Source: CAZCBD01 sp964496755
Lineage (GTDB): Bacteria; Bacteroidota; Ignavibacteria; Ignavibacteriales; Melioribacteraceae
DNA length: 9,569 nucleotides
Direction: 5' to 3'
NCBI GenBank assembly: GCA_964496755.1
Contig: CAZCBD010000113.1
Coordinates: forward strand, 1 to 9,569
Shown here: positions 7,460-9,569 of the stretch, one piece after another
How the letters are laid out: each line of letters starts with the position of its first letter
How positions within the stretch are numbered: position 1 is the stretch's first letter
The notes under the pieces: generated by a model
What the model was told of the DNA's origin: nothing
Database searches by the model: none
Seen by the model: only the letters and a program-made list of their open reading frames with translations
Translations under genes and position numbers: made by a program

Positions 7460-8422
7460 ATGAAAAAATTATTAACTGTTTCGCTCATTTTTATTTTAAG
7501 TTCAATTTTTGCACAAAGTAAATTTAGTGCAAAAGTTTTTTTTGATTATTCATATCAGAAAGATAAAACCCCTACAAACAGTTTCGAAATTCATCGGGCA
7601 TATTTCACTTTCAAAAATAATCTTACCAAAAACATTTCTTACAAATTTACAACTGATGTTGGTAGATTTAATACCGGCAAAGATACTCGTCTATCCGTTT
7701 ATCTGAAAAACGCTTTAATCAAATGGAAATCGGAATTCGGTACATTTGTTTTTGGTTTGCAAGGATTGAATGTTTTTAGTGTTCAAGAAAAGAATTGGGG
7801 ATATAGATTTATTGAAAAATCGGCAATGGATAAAAATAAATTTGCCAGCTCGGCCGATTTGGGTATTGGATATTCAAACAAAATCGGAAAGAAGTTAAAT
7901 ATCAGTTTAATTGTTTCCAATGGCACAGGCTATAAAAAAGCAGAAAACGATAATTACAAAAAAATTTCTGCTCAAGTTTATTATGGAAGTTCCAAATTAA
8001 ATGATAAAAACAGTTTTAATCTTGGAGCGGTTTTTTCCAACGAATCTTTCGATTATTCCAATGGTTTGGCAACAACTACCGAGGCAAAAACTCTTTTAGG
8101 CCTATTTGGTGCTGTTAGATTAAATAAATTCAAAATCGGCGCTGAATTCGATTCATATAAAACAGGCGGTGCAAATATCACCGCAACAATAATATCAGCC
8201 TACACAAATATTAGTTTAACAAAAAAAGCTGATGCCTTTGCCAGAGTTGATCTCTTTGATCCGAATACTGATGCAGATAATGACGGCAATACTTATTTTG
8301 TTGCCGGATTTAATTTGAAACCTGCTAAAGGATTATTTATAGCTCCTAATATCAGAGTTACAAAACCGCAAACAGGTGATTCGGTAACCGAATATAAATT
8401 GAGTTTTCAGTTCAAACTCTAA
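7460..8422 (+). CDS. Outer-membrane beta-barrel porin, probable phosphate-selective OprP/OprO-like
   Basis: The 320-residue product begins with Met-Lys-Lys, a hydrophobic core and Ser-Ile-Phe-Ala before Gln19, a signal peptidase I site. The mature protein consists of amphipathic strands of alternating polar and hydrophobic residues separated by Lys/Asn/Gly turns. An early segment EIHRAYFTFKNNLTKNISYKFTTD matches the style of OprP/OprO-type porins (PF07396), in which two neighbouring strands begin the barrel. The last strand, EYKLSFQFKL, ends in Leu and not the common Phe. An acidic DADNDG turn (about residues 273-278) could bind Ca2+, a guess. It is the last gene of the pst operon, 30 nt after phoU and before a strong terminator. 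Co-transcription with pst suggests it passes phosphate across the outer membrane. The barrel is well supported, but phosphate selectivity rests on context. The Lys content would suit anion passage. Confidence 0.8.
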   Translation: MKKLLTVSLIFILSSIFAQSKFSAKVFFDYSYQKDKTPTNSFEIHRAYFTFKNNLTKNISYKFTTDVGRFNTGKDTRLSVYLKNALIKWKSEFGTFVFGLQGLNVFSVQEKNWGYRFIEKSAMDKNKFASSADLGIGYSNKIGKKLNISLIVSNGTGYKKAENDNYKKISAQVYYGSSKLNDKNSFNLGAVFSNESFDYSNGLATTTEAKTLLGLFGAVRLNKFKIGAEFDSYKTGGANITATIISAYTNISLTKKADAFARVDLFDPNTDADNDGNTYFVAGFNLKPAKGLFIAPNIRVTKPQTGDSVTEYKLSFQFKL

Positions 8423-8449
8423 TTTGTTAATTAATTAGTTACTTTGCAA

Positions 8450-8481
8450 AAACCCAACATTTGTTGGGTTTATTTATTTTT
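8450..8481 (+). terminator. Intrinsic terminator of the pst operon
   Basis: AAACCCAAC (8450-8458) pairs perfectly with GTTGGGTTT (8463-8471) across a 4-nt ATTT loop, and a T-rich tail (ATTTATTTTT) follows. It lies 27 nt after the porin stop. The A's on its left side make it weakly usable from the opposite strand, where hsdR converges on it. Confidence 0.85.
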
Positions 8482-8722
8482 AAATGAATCAGCCCGATAA
8501 ATTAAAATTATTCGCTTGCCACTAATGCACGAATGTTTTTTTCTTAAATATCTTTTTTTATAATTTATTAATATTGCCTTGCTATTCGTTTTTTCTAATT
8601 CAAATCAATGGCCAATTGCTCTAATTTTTTCTTGTATTAATATTTACTTAATTTCGATATACTTTTCGTTTCTGCTGGATGTTGCTATGTCTGTTAATGT
8701 TCATTTTACTTTCAATTTTAAC

Positions 8723-8757
8723 ACTTAACGCCCAATGACTTATATACATTGTTAGGT
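8723..8757 (+). repeat. attC-like bulged hairpin
   Basis: ACTTAAC (8723-8729) fits the integron core RYYYAAC, and GTTAGGT (8751-8757) fits GTTRRRY. They pair with one G-T wobble. A one-sided bulge GCCC (8730-8733) follows, then AATG/CATT (8734-8737/8747-8750) around a 9-nt loop. An alternative pairing of GCCCA (8730-8734) with TGGGC (8760-8764) exists. It is much shorter than typical attC sites and no integrase or cassette is visible, so it may instead be a dispersed palindromic repeat. Confidence 0.4.
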
Positions 8758-8859
8758 GCTGGGCTTTCTTCATTCCTTCCATTTTTGTTAGCATCTTTCT
8801 CAGCGTTGGCAAAGACATACTTATTGACAAGTTTCGGCTTGTGTTGTCGGCTTTGTGCG

Positions 8860-8888
8860 ACTTGGCAATCCCGAAAAACGGGACAAGT
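8860..8888. repeat. Bulged hairpin just downstream of hsdR
   Basis: ACTTG (8860-8864) pairs with CAAGT (8884-8888), and TCCCG (8869-8873) pairs with CGGGA (8879-8883) around an AAAAA loop. GCAA (8865-8868) is left unpaired on one side. It lies 23 nt beyond the hsdR stop on the minus strand but lacks a following T run there. A plain intrinsic terminator is therefore not supported. Confidence 0.5.
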
Positions 8889-8911
8889 TGTGTATGGCTT
8901 TATGCATTGGC

Positions 8912-9569
8912 TTATTCATTTGTTAACTCATTTGCAATTAATTCGGCTTGTTTCAATACGGTTTCTGTTGCCAATTTCTGCATATCAGGCGGATAACCGA
9001 ATTGTCTCAAAGTTCGTTTTATTATTACTTTCAGTTTTGCTCTTACACTCTCTTTTATAGTCCAGTTGATGCATTTGCTTTTACACGCTCTGTTAACACA
9101 ACTGCCAATTCCCGCAATTTATCTTTGCCCATTAAATCTCTTGCACTTTTATTATCGGCTACGGCAGTATAAAAAGCATACTCAAAATCCGACAAACCGA
9201 GTTCTTCGGCTTGTTTATCCATAGCAACAATTTCTTTGCTTAATTCAATAAGCTCTTCTATCACTTCAGCAGCCGTTAATATTTTATTGTGATATTTTTT
9301 AATGGAGTCTTCAAGCATTTCCATTAATGTTTTGCTTTTAACCAAGTTCTTTTTCGAGCGGGATCTTATCTCATCATTCAAGAGTTTTCTCAAAACTTCC
9401 ATTGCAACATTTTTGTGTTCCATTCCTTTGAGCTCCAAAAGAAACTCTTCCGAAAGAATAGAAATATCCGGTTTTTTAATTCCTGCCGCATCAAAAATAT
9501 CAATCACCTGTTCGGAAACCAAAGCCTTGTCAATAACCTGACGGATTGTAGTTTCAATTTCTTCATCTG
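8912..9569 (-). pseudogene. hsdR: Type I restriction enzyme R subunit, C-terminal part, frameshifted; 5' end outside window
   Basis: HsdR is the ATP-dependent DNA translocase and nuclease subunit of type I restriction systems. Only its C-terminal helical region is here, and the frame is open to the window edge at 9569. Recognisable stretches are VIDIFDAAGIKKPDISILS, EVLRKLLNDEIRSRSKKNLV and AEVIEELIELSKEI, followed by EELGLSDFEYAFYTAV, all typical of the HsdR C-terminus. This frame ends at TAA 9057-9055 just after a Val-Lys-Ala-Asn-Ala-Ser stretch. The expected continuation (WTIKESVRAKLKVIIKR, then FGYPPDMQKLATETVLKQAE) follows at once in another frame, from TGG 9064-9062 for 50 codons to TAA 8914-8912. 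The family usually reads Ser-Ile-Asp-Trp here, so loss of 4 nt at about 9064-9067 would explain both the missing residue pair and the shift. The protein as encoded lacks its last 50 or so residues. hsdM and hsdS are not in the window. Confidence 0.85.

Larger units (their letters stand above)
8482..8911. other. Non-coding stretch between the pst terminator and hsdR
   Basis: No convincing gene is seen in these 430 bases. The left part (8482-8720) is very AT-rich with T runs and no recognisable signal. The right part (about 8750-8900) is more GC-rich than its surroundings and full of small inverted and direct repeats. Besides the two bulged hairpins listed separately there are ACAAG/CTTGT (8827-8831/8838-8842), GTCG/CGAC (8846-8849/8858-8861), and a TCGGCTT unit repeated 13 bp apart (8834, 8847). 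I see no tRNA, CRISPR or transposase remnant. Confidence 0.6.

Noticed and set aside
8648..8830. A minus strand reading frame of 60 codons
   Set aside because: It crosses the attC-like hairpin, lacks a Shine-Dalgarno, and its composition looks like translated non-coding DNA.
8749..9060. A + strand reading frame of about 103 codons
   Set aside because: It runs antisense over the frameshifted end of hsdR and through hairpin DNA, has no ribosome-binding site and no family resemblance.
9050..9075. Programmed ribosomal frameshifting in hsdR
   Set aside because: There is no slippery heptamer at the junction, and the missing conserved residue pair points to lost bases, not to recoding.
9302..9541. 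A + strand reading frame opposite hsdR
   Set aside because: It is antisense to well-recognised HsdR coding sequence.

Overview
The window is AT-rich bacterial DNA carrying a complete high-affinity phosphate uptake operon on the + strand, flanked by an unrelated small lipoprotein gene on the left and by the 3' end of a damaged type I restriction gene on the right. A Bacteroidota/Chlorobi-type lineage, possibly Ignavibacteria-like, is suggested by the AT-rich codon use, a TAnnTTTG-type promoter element ahead of pstS, and signal peptides ending ...A|Q. This is an inference from style, not a phylogenetic result.

Layout: (1) 112-753, a secreted lipoprotein of unknown function. (2) 754-1033, an intergenic region with a weak terminator candidate and, just before pstS, four TTAACA-like hexamers spaced exactly 11 bp apart, as expected for a PhoB/PhoP-type Pho box. 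A TAATTTTG promoter element lies 9 bp downstream. (3) 1034-8422, pstS-pstC-pstA-pstB-phoU and an outer-membrane porin, all co-directional with gaps from a 1-nt overlap to about 30 nt and no internal terminator. (4) A strong intrinsic terminator at 8450-8481. (5) 8482-8911, non-coding DNA with two bulged hairpins, one resembling an integron attC core. (6) 8912-9569, minus strand, the C-terminal part of hsdR with a frameshift near its end.

The operon reads as a whole envelope pathway. The porin would let phosphate through the outer membrane, PstS would capture it in the periplasm, PstC/PstA with the ATPase PstB would pump it inward, and PhoU would signal phosphate status. PstC (about 740 aa) and PstA (535 aa) are the long forms. 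PstC has a roughly 375-residue extracytoplasmic, beta-propeller-like domain, and PstA has an extracytoplasmic domain with a coiled coil. No phoR/phoB genes lie in the window.

The most notable oddities are: an in-frame TAA in the middle of the otherwise perfect pstS signal peptide, with the rest of the gene intact; the four-unit Pho box; the large extra domains on both permeases; the hsdR frameshift, best explained by loss of 4 nt; and the two bulged hairpins beside hsdR. I see no convincing wholly new system.
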